The position numbers and the translations under genes are program-made. Below, piece by piece: positions 26,473 to 35,751 of a stretch of 64,000 nt of DNA (position 1 is the first letter of the stretch; every line of letters starts with the position of its first letter). The DNA is from Nitrosomonas sp. Is79A3 (GTDB lineage: Bacteria; Pseudomonadota; Gammaproteobacteria; Burkholderiales; Nitrosomonadaceae). The notes beneath the pieces are model-generated. The model was not told where the DNA came from and ran no database searches. It worked only from the letters and a program-made list of their open reading frames with translations. The stretch spans positions 806,001-870,000 of the forward strand of contig NC_015731.1 of the NCBI RefSeq assembly GCF_000219585.1, given 5' to 3'.

Positions 26473-27381
26473 ATGAACATACTTATTACTGGCGCGACAG
26501 GATTCGTTGGCCGGCACCTCGTGCAGTGCTTGAAACAGAATCAGCATACGATCAAAGTACTTAGCCGGGATGGTGCGCGCGCTAGCCAAAAGCTTGGTGT
26601 GCCTGCCTATGGCTGGGATTATGCAACACAGGAAGTGCCTGCTGAAGCACTGGAAAATATTCAAGTGATCATTCACTTGATGGGTGAGAATCTGGGTGAT
26701 GGCCGTTGGACCGATGCGCGCAAACGTGCGATTTATGAATCACGTATTTTGAGTACTCGTAAGTTAGTGACGGCAGCGCCTTCCAGTCTGGAATGTTTTA
26801 TTTGCGGCTCAGCTATCGGGATTTATCCAGGTCAGGGAGAGGATGTTTATGATGAATCCTACGTCGTACTTGATCACGGAGATTTCATGCAAACTATCTG
26901 TCGTGACTGGGAGAAAGAAGCGGCGAATATTGAAAGCAGGGGAGTGCGCCGGGTTAGCATTCGGACAGGGGTTGTGTTGGGTGAGGGTGGAATGCTGGCA
27001 AAGCTGTTGCCACTATTCAAACTCGGATTGGGTGGACCGATTGGGCAAGGACGTCAATGGCTTCCGTGGATTCTTATTCACGACCTGGTCTCAGTATACG
27101 AAATTGCCGTCCTGGATACGCGTTATCGAGGTCCGGTGAATGCCGTTTCACCCAACCCGGTACGCTACAGGGATTTTGCAACCGCGCTCGGTAAAACACT
27201 TCATCGGCCCGCATTTTTTCCTACTCCGGCTTTTATCTTAAAATTGGTGTTAGGAGAAACCGCAGCCTTGGCCCTGAACAGCTATCACATCGCCCCGGCA
27301 AAATTGCTGCAAACGTATCACTTTGATTTCAAATTTACCAGTCTATCAACTGCGCTTGAAGATTTATTCGAGAAAGGCTGA
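26473..27381 (+). CDS. TIGR01777 family NAD(P)-binding epimerase-like protein
   Basis: A 302-residue member of the extended short-chain dehydrogenase group related to YfcH and plant/cyanobacterial SulA. The N-terminal dinucleotide motif is GATGFVGRHL (residues 7-16), followed by the family blocks IIHLMGENLGDGRWTDARK and IRTGVVLGEGGMLAKLLPLFKLGLGGP (split here only for naming). The last third matches the DUF1731-type ending. The reaction is unknown. It is divergent from the Kelch gene, and the following 480 bases hold no gene. Confidence 0.88.
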   Translation: MNILITGATGFVGRHLVQCLKQNQHTIKVLSRDGARASQKLGVPAYGWDYATQEVPAEALENIQVIIHLMGENLGDGRWTDARKRAIYESRILSTRKLVTAAPSSLECFICGSAIGIYPGQGEDVYDESYVVLDHGDFMQTICRDWEKEAANIESRGVRRVSIRTGVVLGEGGMLAKLLPLFKLGLGGPIGQGRQWLPWILIHDLVSVYEIAVLDTRYRGPVNAVSPNPVRYRDFATALGKTLHRPAFFPTPAFILKLVLGETAALALNSYHIAPAKLLQTYHFDFKFTSLSTALEDLFEKG

Positions 27382-27864
27382 ATACGATCCGGTGATCACT
27401 GGTAGGGTGTAAAAATTTTCAGTTTCCTATTTGCATGCGGTTTTACTACATCTCCTAATATTTTTTCCGGTCCGGCTAATAGTATTCCAGTTTTTAGATA
27501 GGATAGAGAAGAAATTGATTTGTGAAAAATAAGATATTCTCTTATTTCTTGTTTAATAAATTAAAATTACCCTAGTACTGTGGATGCAGTAAAGTTGAAT
27601 CCGCTACACACTGATAGCATTACGCATCCACAAAGTTTATTGCTATATATTTAATCCAGTAGTTAAAACTTTATCTGGCCGGATCCATGGTAATTGGCGT
27701 CAAGGTGATAAACCAGCCATTATTTGAAGGAGCCAGGCATGCATTCAATCCGACCTGCTCAAAATTAACTGCCGGGGTTGATTCTTGAATCCTCCGTTCA
27801 GAAAATTAAAGCGTGCTATTATTTTTTAAGACTGTAGGTAATTGCTTGAGTGGAGATTCATGCC
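27382..27864. other. Long intergenic region with hairpins and a nine-codon frame
   Basis: 483 bases without a supported gene. Visible features are an AT-rich hairpin AAATAAGA / TCTTATTT (27527-27547), an 8-bp inverted repeat GTGGATGC / GCATCCAC (27580-27587 and 27624-27631), and a tiny frame at 27739-27768 (MHSIRPAQN) with AAGGAG six bases upstream. The tiny frame could be a leader peptide, but its composition suggests no attenuation amino acid. The promoter of the amidohydrolase cluster should lie here. Confidence 0.45.
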
Positions 27865-29502
27865 ATGACAAATATTGAACCTAGTTTGATTTTCTACAAT
27901 GGTAAAGTCACTACACTCGATAAAAGTAATCCCGAAGTAACAGCCATTGCACTGGCAAGCGGATTTGTGTCAGCCGCTGGATCAGACAAGGAAATCTGTG
28001 CATTGGCAGGGCCAGACGCGAAAATGATTGACCTGAAGGGTAAGCGCGTGATTCCCGGTCTCAACGATTCCCACTTGCATCTGATCCGCGGTGGTTTGAA
28101 TTACAATATGGAGTTACGCTGGGATGGGATAAACAGCTTAGCCGATGCGCTGGCGATGCTGAAAATTCAAGCTGACCGCACTCCTGCGCCACAATGGGTA
28201 CGCGTTGTCGGTGGGTGGAGCGAATTCCAGTTTAATGAACGCCGTATGCCGACGCTGGAGGAAATCAATTCAACACGCCATTTTATGCGCGAACTGAATC
28301 GCCTGGGGGTAACGAGCTGCATTGATGCAGGCGGTGGATTCCAAAATTACCCGGAGGATTACGCAGTGATTGAGAATCTGCACGAGGCTGGGTTGATGAC
28401 GATACGTATCGCCTATAATCTGTTCACACAAAATAAAGGTGGAGAACTCGCGGATTTCAGGAAATGGGCAAATAGGATCAAACCCTACAGCGGTGATGGC
28501 TATCTGCGTCATAACGGCGCTGGAGAAATGCTGGTGTTTTCAGCCGCTGATTTTGAAGATTTCTTGCAGCCGCGCCCCGATATGGCAGCCAGTATGGAAA
28601 AGGAACTTGGCGACGTTGTGCGTTTTCTTGTAGAAAATCGCTGGCCATTTCGTCTCCATGCGACCTATGATGAAACGATCGACCGTGCTCTGGATGTTTT
28701 CGAAACCATTAATCGCGATACGAAGTTTGGCGATGTGCGCTGGTTTTTCGATCATGCCGAAACAGTCAGTGAAAAAAATCTCGAACGCATCAAACGCTTG
28801 AATGGGGGCATTGCTGTACAGCATCGCATGGCTTTTCAAGGCGAATATTTTGTTGATCGTTATGGTCAGCGCGCCGCAGAGCATAGCCCTCGGCTCCGCA
28901 AGATGCTTAATATGGGCATTCCGGTTGGCGGGGGGACCGACGCGACACGTGTCGCGAGCTATAGCCCATGGGTATCTCTGTACTGGATGGTGACGGGAAG
29001 AACAGTCGGCGGCTTGCCGCTTTATGGCGACAGCAACCGGCTTGAACGCGAAGAGGCGCTATATCTATGGACGCAGGGTAGCGCATATAAATCCAATGAA
29101 GAAATGGTCAAAGGCATTCTGATGCCCGGCATGTATGCGGATTTCGCAGTACTATCACAGGATTTAATGACTGTACCTGATGAAGCCATTAAAGTTATCA
29201 CATCCATTATGACGGTAGTGGGTGGGAAAATCGTCTATGCAGACGCGGAATTCAAGTCACATGACACGCCTTTGCCGCCGGTGAGTCCCGATTGGTCGCC
29301 CGTTCGCTATTTTGGCGGTTATCAAGATAGTTCCCGACACGCTCCGATAGCTACTAACGCTTGCATGACGCCGGGATGCGGCCATCACCACGCTTACGGG
29401 GATGACGGTAAGCTATCCCGCTGGCTGAATCTTAACGAACAGAAGGGAAAACCCAGCTTTAAAAATCCATGGGCTATCGGCTGTGGCTGTTTTGCATACT
29501 GA
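27865..29502 (+). CDS. Amidohydrolase family 3 (YtcJ-like), possibly internally deleted
   Basis: A 545-residue metal-dependent amidohydrolase. The N-terminal composite-sandwich strand FYNGKVTTLD leads to GKRVIPGLNDSHLHL, the first metal motif. Later come FRLHATYDETIDR, WFFDHAE, and PVGGGTDATRVASYSPW with the last Asp. Relatives that I recall have about 75 more residues between TLEEIN and STRHFMREL, which here are joined directly near residue 134, so an in-frame deletion is suspected. The ATG at 27865 has GGAG nine bases upstream; a GTG at 27850 is less likely. Its stop is two bases before the MFS start. The substrate is unknown. Confidence 0.8.
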   Translation: MTNIEPSLIFYNGKVTTLDKSNPEVTAIALASGFVSAAGSDKEICALAGPDAKMIDLKGKRVIPGLNDSHLHLIRGGLNYNMELRWDGINSLADALAMLKIQADRTPAPQWVRVVGGWSEFQFNERRMPTLEEINSTRHFMRELNRLGVTSCIDAGGGFQNYPEDYAVIENLHEAGLMTIRIAYNLFTQNKGGELADFRKWANRIKPYSGDGYLRHNGAGEMLVFSAADFEDFLQPRPDMAASMEKELGDVVRFLVENRWPFRLHATYDETIDRALDVFETINRDTKFGDVRWFFDHAETVSEKNLERIKRLNGGIAVQHRMAFQGEYFVDRYGQRAAEHSPRLRKMLNMGIPVGGGTDATRVASYSPWVSLYWMVTGRTVGGLPLYGDSNRLEREEALYLWTQGSAYKSNEEMVKGILMPGMYADFAVLSQDLMTVPDEAIKVITSIMTVVGGKIVYADAEFKSHDTPLPPVSPDWSPVRYFGGYQDSSRHAPIATNACMTPGCGHHHAYGDDGKLSRWLNLNEQKGKPSFKNPWAIGCGCFAY

Positions 29503-29504
29503 TC

Positions 29505-31136
29505 ATGTCAAGTGGAATGACAAGCTCAGCGTTTTCTCCATTCAAACATCGTGTTTTCACGATCTTGTGGACCGCGACACTGATTTCGAATATCGGCACA
29601 TGGATGTTCAACGTCACTTCCGGATGGGTAATGACAGAGCTGTCTTCTTCGCCTTTTATGGTGTCGATGGTGCAGGCGGCGACAGCCTTGCCGATTTTTC
29701 TGTTTGCTCTTCCTGCGGGCGCACTGGGCGATCTTTTTAACCGCCGCAAACTTTTGTTGTGGACACAGATTTTTCTCGCTGTTGTGCTGTTTCTTTTTGC
29801 ATGGCTTTTATCGATTGGCGGTGTCAATGCTTGGGTTCTACTGCTGTTTACCTTCGTGATCGGCGCGGGATCGGCTTTTGCCATGCCCGCTTGGCAGGCT
29901 ATCGTGCCACGTCTTGTGCCACGAGATACGCTGGGACCCGCCATTGCCATGAATGGGGTTAGCATGAATATTGCCCGTGCAATCGGCCCAGCGCTGGGTG
30001 GTTTTATTTTGGCAGCGGCTGGTGCTGTGGCGACAGCGTTTCTTGATGCTGTTTCCTATCTTGCTGTCGTGGCAGCGCTGCTTTGGTGGCGCACTGCCGC
30101 GGCGCGATCCGACGCGCTGCCTCGCGAATATCTGGTTGGCGCCATGCGCGCTGGCATTCGATTTGCGTTGCATAGTAAGCCGCTGCGCTACACTTTGATT
30201 CGTGCGCTTGCCTTTTTCATTTGTGCGTCTGCTTACTGGGCATTGTTACCGCTGGTGGCAAAAGATACGCTGCAGGGCGGCCCTAGCCTTTATGGGATTT
30301 TGCTAACCGCATTGGGAATTGGTGCTGTGTCAGGAGCGTTTCTGCTTCCAGTCTTGAAAAGACATTTCAGTGCAAACAGAATTATGCTATTGGCGACAGT
30401 AGGAACCGCGCTGTGCTCGCTACTATTTGCGTATGGTGGACATGAAGTCATCGGCATTGCTGCCGGATTTTCTGGCGGTGTGTCATGGATTATGGCAGTG
30501 TCATCGTTAAACATTTCGGCACAGGTGGCACTACCCGATTGGGTCCGTGCCCGTGGTTTAGCCATCTTCCAAATGGTGGTTTTTGGTGCGATGGCTGCAG
30601 GATCACTGGGTTGGGGGCAGGCAGCAGAAATGGTCGGGTTGCCGGTAGCTCTGGCTGCATCAGGGTTGTTGGCACTTGTTCTGATGCTTGTAACCATACG
30701 ATTCAAACTTAATCTGGGCGAACATCATGACTATACGGCATCCGGCCATTGGGCTGAGCCCATTCCTGTCATACCGGTTTCGCACGATCACGGTCCGGTT
30801 CTGGTGACGCTGGAGTATCGTATCGACGACAAGGATCGCGATGCGTTTTGCTTGCTGATGCAGGAGCTTGGGACAATCCGCCGCCGCGACGGTGCTATTC
30901 AATGGGGATTTTTTGAGGATGTCGAAGATCATGGACGATTTATCGAAATGTTCACGGTTGAATCCTGGATCGCGCATTTGCGCCAGCATGCCCGTGTATC
31001 GGTTTCCGACAAGCTGCTACAAAACAGAATCTTTGCCCTACATCGTGGAGAAACTTCACCACGCGTGATGCATGCTGTCGCACCGCATACAGGAAATCAC
31101 CTGAAAGCGATTCCCAAAACGCATCATGATTTATAA
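29505..31136 (+). CDS. MFS_3-family transporter with C-terminal ABM-like domain
   Basis: A 543-residue transporter. About twelve helices of the EntS-like MFS branch (transmembrane secretion effector family) open with FKHRVFTILWTATLISNIGTW and include AMPAWQAIVPRLVP. After the last helix (about residue 405) a soluble domain of about 90 residues (VLVTLEYRIDDKDRDAF to FALHRGE) resembles the ABM ferredoxin-like fold often attached to this branch. The ATG at 29505 follows the amidohydrolase stop by two bases; a second ATG at 29517 is possible. The gene pair is surely co-transcribed. An exporter of small molecules is the best guess. Confidence 0.85.
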   Translation: MSSGMTSSAFSPFKHRVFTILWTATLISNIGTWMFNVTSGWVMTELSSSPFMVSMVQAATALPIFLFALPAGALGDLFNRRKLLLWTQIFLAVVLFLFAWLLSIGGVNAWVLLLFTFVIGAGSAFAMPAWQAIVPRLVPRDTLGPAIAMNGVSMNIARAIGPALGGFILAAAGAVATAFLDAVSYLAVVAALLWWRTAAARSDALPREYLVGAMRAGIRFALHSKPLRYTLIRALAFFICASAYWALLPLVAKDTLQGGPSLYGILLTALGIGAVSGAFLLPVLKRHFSANRIMLLATVGTALCSLLFAYGGHEVIGIAAGFSGGVSWIMAVSSLNISAQVALPDWVRARGLAIFQMVVFGAMAAGSLGWGQAAEMVGLPVALAASGLLALVLMLVTIRFKLNLGEHHDYTASGHWAEPIPVIPVSHDHGPVLVTLEYRIDDKDRDAFCLLMQELGTIRRRDGAIQWGFFEDVEDHGRFIEMFTVESWIAHLRQHARVSVSDKLLQNRIFALHRGETSPRVMHAVAPHTGNHLKAIPKTHHDL

Positions 31137-31283
31137 AAAAATAAGCCAAACACCTCCGGCAAAGCCGGCGGCTTGTATTATTGTTCAGCATCGAGAACTA
31201 TGCGAATTATTTTAGGATCTACTGTTTATAGCAATTTTAATTCCTATCCAAATATCGAATTAGAAATAAAGCGAGGAGATTAG

Positions 31284-32153
31284 ATGAAAAACGTTATGGG
31301 TGTTTATGATGCACCGCCCCTCCATTGGGTAGGTAATGGTTTCCCGGTACGATCGCTATTTTCTTATCGAGACCACGGAAAACTACTCAGCCCGTTTTTG
31401 CTACTAGACTATGCGGGACCTGTAGAATTTGCGTCAGCTGAACAGCCGCGCGGTGTAGGACAGCATCCTCATCGCGGATTTGAAACCGTCACGATCGTTT
31501 ATCAGGGTGAAGTAGCACACCGGGATTCTACCGGTCAAAGCGGTGTGATTGGTCTCGGAGATGTGCAATGGATGACAGCGGGTGCGGGCATTCTGCATGA
31601 AGAGTTTCATTCCGAATCTTTTACACGTTCAGGCGGTCAACTAGAAATGGTGCAACTTTGGGTCAATTTGCCTGCCAAAAATAAAATGACTACGCCAGGC
31701 TACCAGGCCATTCTTAATAAAGATATTCCAGCCATAGCTGTGCCTGATGGATCAGGCGTGGTTCGTGTGATTGCGGGAAATTACCAAGGCCATGCAGGAC
31801 CTGCACATACCTTTACTCCGATGAATGTTTGGGACTTGCGGTTGAACCCTAGAAAAACAACGGAGTTTTCGTTAACAGACGGCTGGAATGTTGCGCTCAT
31901 TATTTTACATGGAATGGTGTCAATCAACGGTGATACGCTGGGAAAAGAAGCCCAGACCGTGGTGCTTGATCAGATGGGCAATAGGATTTCGCTCGAAGCA
32001 CAGGGCAATAATGCAGTAGTGCTTCTGCTCAGCGGCGAACCGATTGACGAGCCAATTGTGGGACAAGGCCCTTTCGTCATGAATAGCCAGGCAGAAATTA
32101 ATCAAGCGTTGGCAGACTTCGAAAGCGGAAGTTTTGGGCAAATATCTCGTTAG
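31284..32153 (+). CDS. Pirin family protein
   Basis: A 289-residue bicupin of the pirin family. The metal-binding residues are visible: HPHRGFETVT gives two His ligands and AGAGILHEEF gives the His and Glu. Some pirins have quercetinase activity and others bind partner proteins, so the role here is open. It has its own ribosome site (GCGAGGAG) and a 147-base gap from the MFS gene that includes a GC-rich hairpin (CCGGC-aaa-GCCGG, about 31158-31170), so it may have its own promoter. Confidence 0.92.
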   Translation: MKNVMGVYDAPPLHWVGNGFPVRSLFSYRDHGKLLSPFLLLDYAGPVEFASAEQPRGVGQHPHRGFETVTIVYQGEVAHRDSTGQSGVIGLGDVQWMTAGAGILHEEFHSESFTRSGGQLEMVQLWVNLPAKNKMTTPGYQAILNKDIPAIAVPDGSGVVRVIAGNYQGHAGPAHTFTPMNVWDLRLNPRKTTEFSLTDGWNVALIILHGMVSINGDTLGKEAQTVVLDQMGNRISLEAQGNNAVVLLLSGEPIDEPIVGQGPFVMNSQAEINQALADFESGSFGQISR

Positions 32154-32222
32154 TTTGCGCGCTACTTATTCAATGCTTGCATGGTTATGCATGTTGTGAT
32201 ATCCAATTAGGGGAGAAACAAA

Positions 32223-32849
32223 ATGAGCAAAACTTATCATCGTCTCGATAAAAACAATGCGCTCGTTGCACTCGTCGATCATCAGGCGGGATTGCTGTCA
32301 CTGGTACGTGATTTTGAGCCGGATAGGTTCAAGAATAATGTACTGGCTTTAGCTGATTTAGCTAAGTATTTTAAATTACCGACCATTCTGACAACCAGCT
32401 TTGAAGATGGCCCGAATGGCCCATTGGTTCCTGAATTAAAACAAATTTTTCCAGATTCTCCCTATATCGCGCGCCCAGGAAAAATTAACGCGTGGGATAA
32501 CGAAGATTTTGTTAAAGCGGTCAAACAAACGGGTAAAAAACAATTGATCATTGCAGGTATCGTTACAGAAGTTTGTGTCGCTTTTCCAGCACTTTCAGCC
32601 TTGGAGGAAGGTTTTGAGGTATTTGTTGTAACCGACGCATCGGGAACCTTTAACGAGGTGACTCGTGAAGCTGCATGGAATCGAATGGCTGAGGCTGGTG
32701 CACAACTGATGAGCTGGTTTGCTGTTGCCTGTGAGCTGCACCGCGACTGGAGAAATGACATCGAAGGTCTTGGCGCACTATTCTCTAATCATATTCCTGA
32801 CTATCGCAATCTTTTTACTGCCTATACTGCGATCAAGGCTAGTAAGTAA
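32223..32849 (+). CDS. Isochorismatase-like hydrolase, YcaC type
   Basis: A 208-residue cysteine hydrolase. The catalytic triad residues of the family are seen as D19 (LVDHQAG), the Lys in ARPGKINAW, and C118 (TEVCVAF) after the characteristic cis-peptide region. The sequence is closest to E. coli YcaC, an octameric enzyme of unknown substrate. It has AGGGGAG seven bases before the start, and follows pirin by 69 bases on the same strand. The grouping with amidohydrolase, MFS and pirin genes is one I remember from other proteobacteria. Confidence 0.9.
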   Translation: MSKTYHRLDKNNALVALVDHQAGLLSLVRDFEPDRFKNNVLALADLAKYFKLPTILTTSFEDGPNGPLVPELKQIFPDSPYIARPGKINAWDNEDFVKAVKQTGKKQLIIAGIVTEVCVAFPALSALEEGFEVFVVTDASGTFNEVTREAAWNRMAEAGAQLMSWFAVACELHRDWRNDIEGLGALFSNHIPDYRNLFTAYTAIKASK

Positions 32850-33017
32850 GCTGTGGTTGGAGTAGCTGATAGCCGTGGTTGAGTACAAGGTTTAGCTATG
32901 GAGTGTATTTTCCGATTGGAATTAAGAAAACAGTTGGCAGAAAAAAGGGGAGGGGGCTAAACTGAAAGTAGTCAAAATTGTATTGTGTCAAGGCGTAATT
33001 ACCATAAGGAAAAAAGC

Positions 33018-33818
33018 ATGGCTTGGTCAAGTGGTCCGCAAATGAAATTTGTCCATCAAGCGAAGCGCCTGTCACGAAGAGTGTTGATTGGATTGCTGAT
33101 GGTATGTGGAATGTTCCCTTCATTGGCTCAGGCCGAAATTTGGCACAGTACGCCAACCAGCGGAATGAGAGATGTCGCGATCGCACCTAGCGGGTTAATC
33201 TGGCTTACCGGCGAGGACGGGGCTGTCTGGGTATCGGATAATATATATGGCTCCTCATTTAGGCAGATTGGTGCAGGTGGTTTTAGCCGAATTTCTGTCG
33301 GACCGGATAGTACTGTATGGGCAATTGGATCCAATGGCTCATTGTGGAAATTTGCTACGGGTAGCTGGACCGAAACAACAGCAAACGCAGTGGAAGATGT
33401 TGCTATCGCACCAGACGGCAAAGTGTGGTTTGTTGGGAAAAATGGCAGTATCTGGTTTAGTGGCGACCAAGGACAGAAGTTCACGCAGATTGAGGCAAGT
33501 AGTTTTAGCCGGATTTCTGCCGGACCAGGTGGCGTCGTTTGGGCAGTTAGACCTGATGGCACGTTGTGGAAGTTTGCCGCGGGTAGCTGGGCCAAAACAC
33601 CAGCAAGCGGAGCCGGAGATGTTGCTATCGCACCTAATGGCTTAATCTGGCTTGCCGGCAAGGACGGGACCATATGGAGTTCACCGGATGGCGGTGTCAC
33701 TTTTAGTCAAGATGAAGAAGCGCGTGGAATAGAAAATATTTTCGCTGGAAGATCTGGGACATGGGCAGTCGGGTTCAATGGCACACTCTGGCGTAAGCTC
33801 TTTTCTCCGCAGTTCTAA
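33018..33818 (+). CDS. Secreted tectonin-like beta-propeller protein
   Basis: A 266-residue exported protein. A signal peptide ends SLAQA, then come about five to six tectonin/WD-like repeats of ~36-45 residues, each with DVAIAP-G--W--G--G-IW or RISAGP-G-VWA patterns. Repeats 2 and 4 are very alike (FSRISVGP / FSRISAGP), indicating recent internal duplication. Tectonin propellers often bind lipopolysaccharide or glycans, which is inference here. The start at 33018 has AAGGAAAA upstream; a start at 32985 would add 11 residues. Confidence 0.8.
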   Translation: MAWSSGPQMKFVHQAKRLSRRVLIGLLMVCGMFPSLAQAEIWHSTPTSGMRDVAIAPSGLIWLTGEDGAVWVSDNIYGSSFRQIGAGGFSRISVGPDSTVWAIGSNGSLWKFATGSWTETTANAVEDVAIAPDGKVWFVGKNGSIWFSGDQGQKFTQIEASSFSRISAGPGGVVWAVRPDGTLWKFAAGSWAKTPASGAGDVAIAPNGLIWLAGKDGTIWSSPDGGVTFSQDEEARGIENIFAGRSGTWAVGFNGTLWRKLFSPQF

Positions 33819-33850
33819 CCTCTGTACAATTGTTGTATTAATCAGTACTG

Positions 33851-34063
33851 ATGAATCCGGAGCATTTGCAGCTATTAGTCACCCAAGTCATGCCTTATGG
33901 CAGGTACAAAGGACGTTTGATTGCCGATTTGCCGGGAAATTATCTTAACTGGTTTGCTCGCAAAGGGTTTCCTCCCGGCGAAATCGGGAAATTATTGGCA
34001 TTGATGCATGAGCTTGATCACAATGGGCTAACATCGCTATTAGGCCCCCTTCGTGAGCGCTAA
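33851..34063 (+). CDS. DUF3820 family protein
   Basis: A 70-residue protein containing MPYGRYKGRLIADLPGNYLNWF, the hallmark of DUF3820 (a putative quorum-sensing-regulated virulence factor family by annotation, with no proven biochemistry). Normal length for the family. It starts 32 bases after the tectonin gene, probably in the same transcript. No clear ribosome site. Confidence 0.85.
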   Translation: MNPEHLQLLVTQVMPYGRYKGRLIADLPGNYLNWFARKGFPPGEIGKLLALMHELDHNGLTSLLGPLRER

Positions 34064-34150
34064 CATAATGGCTGAAATAAAAAACACCACTATTGAAATA
34101 CCGGCAGATTGGTACAATATAAGATTAAGCATTCTGGATAACCTAATTCA

Positions 34151-34203
34151 AGTCCTGTTTTTAATACCGTAGCGGCCAATGCAGATAGTTTTTCAACGGC
34201 CTG
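34151..34203. repeat. ~140-bp inverted-terminus element, copy B (one end only)
   Basis: 53 bases matching the reverse-oriented left end of copy A, including GCAGATAGTTTTTCAACGGC at the terminus. The other half is absent, so this is a truncated copy. It lies 42 bases before the RIO1-like kinase gene. Confidence 0.7.
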
Positions 34204-34244
34204 CTAAGATGAATATCAAAATATAAGCGTAGTATTTTACAAGA

Positions 34245-35099
34245 ATGAAAACCCCAAAAAGAATTGAACCACTGATCCAGGATGGCTTTATCGATGAAGT
34301 TATCCGACAATTAATGAGCGGCAAGGAAGCTTCGGTTTATGTGGTTCGCTGTGGAGAAGAGATACGTTGCGCTAAAGTATACAAAGAAGCCAACAAACGG
34401 AGTTTCCGCCAAAGCACGGATTACACCGAAGGCCGCAAAGTAAAAAACAGCCGTCGCGCACGCGCTATGGAAAAAGGTACCCGGTATGGACGTAAAGCAC
34501 AGGAAGAATCCTGGCAAAGTGCCGAGGTAGATGCGCTGTACCGGCTCGCTGCTGCGGGTGTGCGTGTGCCCAAGCCATATCATTTCCATGAGGGCGTTCT
34601 GCTGATGGATCTGGTGACCGACAGCAATGGCAACGCAGCCCCGCGGCTCAACGAACTTGTACTGACTGCAGAGTTATCTCGTGAATATCACCGCATACTG
34701 ATTACACAGGTGGTTCGCATGCTGTGCGCAGGGATTATCCACGGCGATCTGTCTGAATATAACGTGCTGGTCGACAGCACTGGCCCTGTTATCATTGATT
34801 TGCCACAAGCTATCGACGCAGCTGCTAATAACCAAGCCTGTAAAATGCTGCTACGCGATGTCGAGAACTTGGCTATTTATTTCGGTCAGTTTGCGCCCGA
34901 ATTGCTAGCCGCCAGTTATGGTATGGAGATGTGGTCACTCTACCAAAGCGGACAACTACATCCAGAAAGTGTTTTGACCGGGCACTTCGAACGTATTGAG
35001 AAACCAGTCAATATTCAAAGCGTTCTGCGTGAAATCGATGACACGCTGAAGGAAGAAGAAGCAAGGAAACTTTATCGTACATTACATGCACATCAATGA
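34245..35099 (+). CDS. RIO1-like serine protein kinase (PA4780 family)
   Basis: A 284-residue atypical kinase. The N-terminal GKEASVYVVRCGEEIRCAKVYK holds the nucleotide loop and the ATP-binding Lys. The catalytic loop is HGDLSEYN, with the conserved Asp and Asn, and the metal-binding stretch is IIDLPQAID. These match the bacterial RIO1 group annotated PA4780. In archaea and eukaryotes RIO1 acts in small-subunit ribosome maturation; the bacterial role is not established. No membrane segment. Confidence 0.9.
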   Translation: MKTPKRIEPLIQDGFIDEVIRQLMSGKEASVYVVRCGEEIRCAKVYKEANKRSFRQSTDYTEGRKVKNSRRARAMEKGTRYGRKAQEESWQSAEVDALYRLAAAGVRVPKPYHFHEGVLLMDLVTDSNGNAAPRLNELVLTAELSREYHRILITQVVRMLCAGIIHGDLSEYNVLVDSTGPVIIDLPQAIDAAANNQACKMLLRDVENLAIYFGQFAPELLAASYGMEMWSLYQSGQLHPESVLTGHFERIEKPVNIQSVLREIDDTLKEEEARKLYRTLHAHQ

Positions 35100-35144
35100 T
35101 GTACGGTTCGCCGTATGGAATGGATGCTCGCTACTAACATTGTT

Positions 35145-35181
35145 GCAATATTTTTGCATTAGCAAAATATAAAAATATTGC
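35145..35181 (+). terminator. Candidate terminator after the kinase gene
   Basis: A perfect 11-bp stem GCAATATTTTT / AAAAATATTGC with a 15-base loop, 46 bases past the kinase stop. It is AT-rich, so it is weaker than a classical intrinsic terminator. Confidence 0.45.
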
Positions 35182-35220
35182 TACGAAATTTAACTTTCAA
35201 TTTCCTTAGGCTCTGAATAG

Positions 35221-35252
35221 AAAAAAGGCCAATGTATAACAACATTGACCTT
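35221..35252 (-). terminator. Intrinsic terminator of the small membrane protein gene
   Basis: On the minus strand an 11-bp stem AAGGTCAATGT / ACATTGGCCTT (one G-T pair) with a six-base loop is followed by a T-run. It begins 19 bases after the stop of the gene at 35271-35513. Confidence 0.75.
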
Positions 35253-35270
35253 CCTTGAGCTTACGAAAAT

Positions 35271-35513
35271 TTAGGCATAAATTTTCTTCAAAGGTAAGCG
35301 TGTCTTATTATCAGATATATTGCCAATTGTAAGGTAGCCTAGAAAAAATAAAGCTCCTAAAGTGATATCAGCTTCTAACCAGCTTACTTCGGATTGCATA
35401 ATTGAGAACGAAGGCAGATCACCAAATATCATAAGCCCGATCAGAGGAACAATGCCAAATAAAACGAAAGTGGCTTTTACAGCTGTGTAAAAAATATTTT
35501 GACTTGTTTTCAT
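35271..35513 (-). CDS. Small membrane protein, two helices
   Basis: An 80-residue protein with two hydrophobic helices (about 12-29 and 47-63) and a basic tail (NKTRLPLKKIYA). The start has GAGGAG seven bases upstream, and a clear terminator follows, so it is a real single-gene unit. I do not recognise the family. Its promoter region lies next to the left end of the insertion sequence. Confidence 0.7.
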   Translation of the reverse strand: MKTSQNIFYTAVKATFVLFGIVPLIGLMIFGDLPSFSIMQSEVSWLEADITLGALFFLGYLTIGNISDNKTRLPLKKIYA

Positions 35514-35573
35514 GTGAATCTCCTCGTTGGAAGTTTGATAAAGCTAATTAAAATGTTCTTACATAGTTAAAAA

Positions 35574-35751
35574 TAGGCTATGTCACCGTTAATTGTTGGC
35601 TATGTCATCGTTAGTTAGTGGTAGTCATGTAACCCGATGAATTGGAATCAAAATATCAATTATTGGTTTTTTAGCTAATGATTTGTTTATAAATGATAAC
35701 TTGTATTTATTTACAGTGACCAACAATTAACGACGACATAGCCTAATTGTT
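35574..35751. repeat. 178-bp mini-element formed by surplus IS ends
   Basis: Bases 35574-35598 (opening TAGGCTATGTCACCG) and 35727-35751 are inverted copies matching at about 23 of 25 positions. They enclose 128 AT-rich bases, and the transposase reading frame ends inside. A further end-like sequence (GGCTATGTCATCGTTAG) starts at 35597. It looks like a MITE-sized derivative joined to the full element. Confidence 0.6.
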
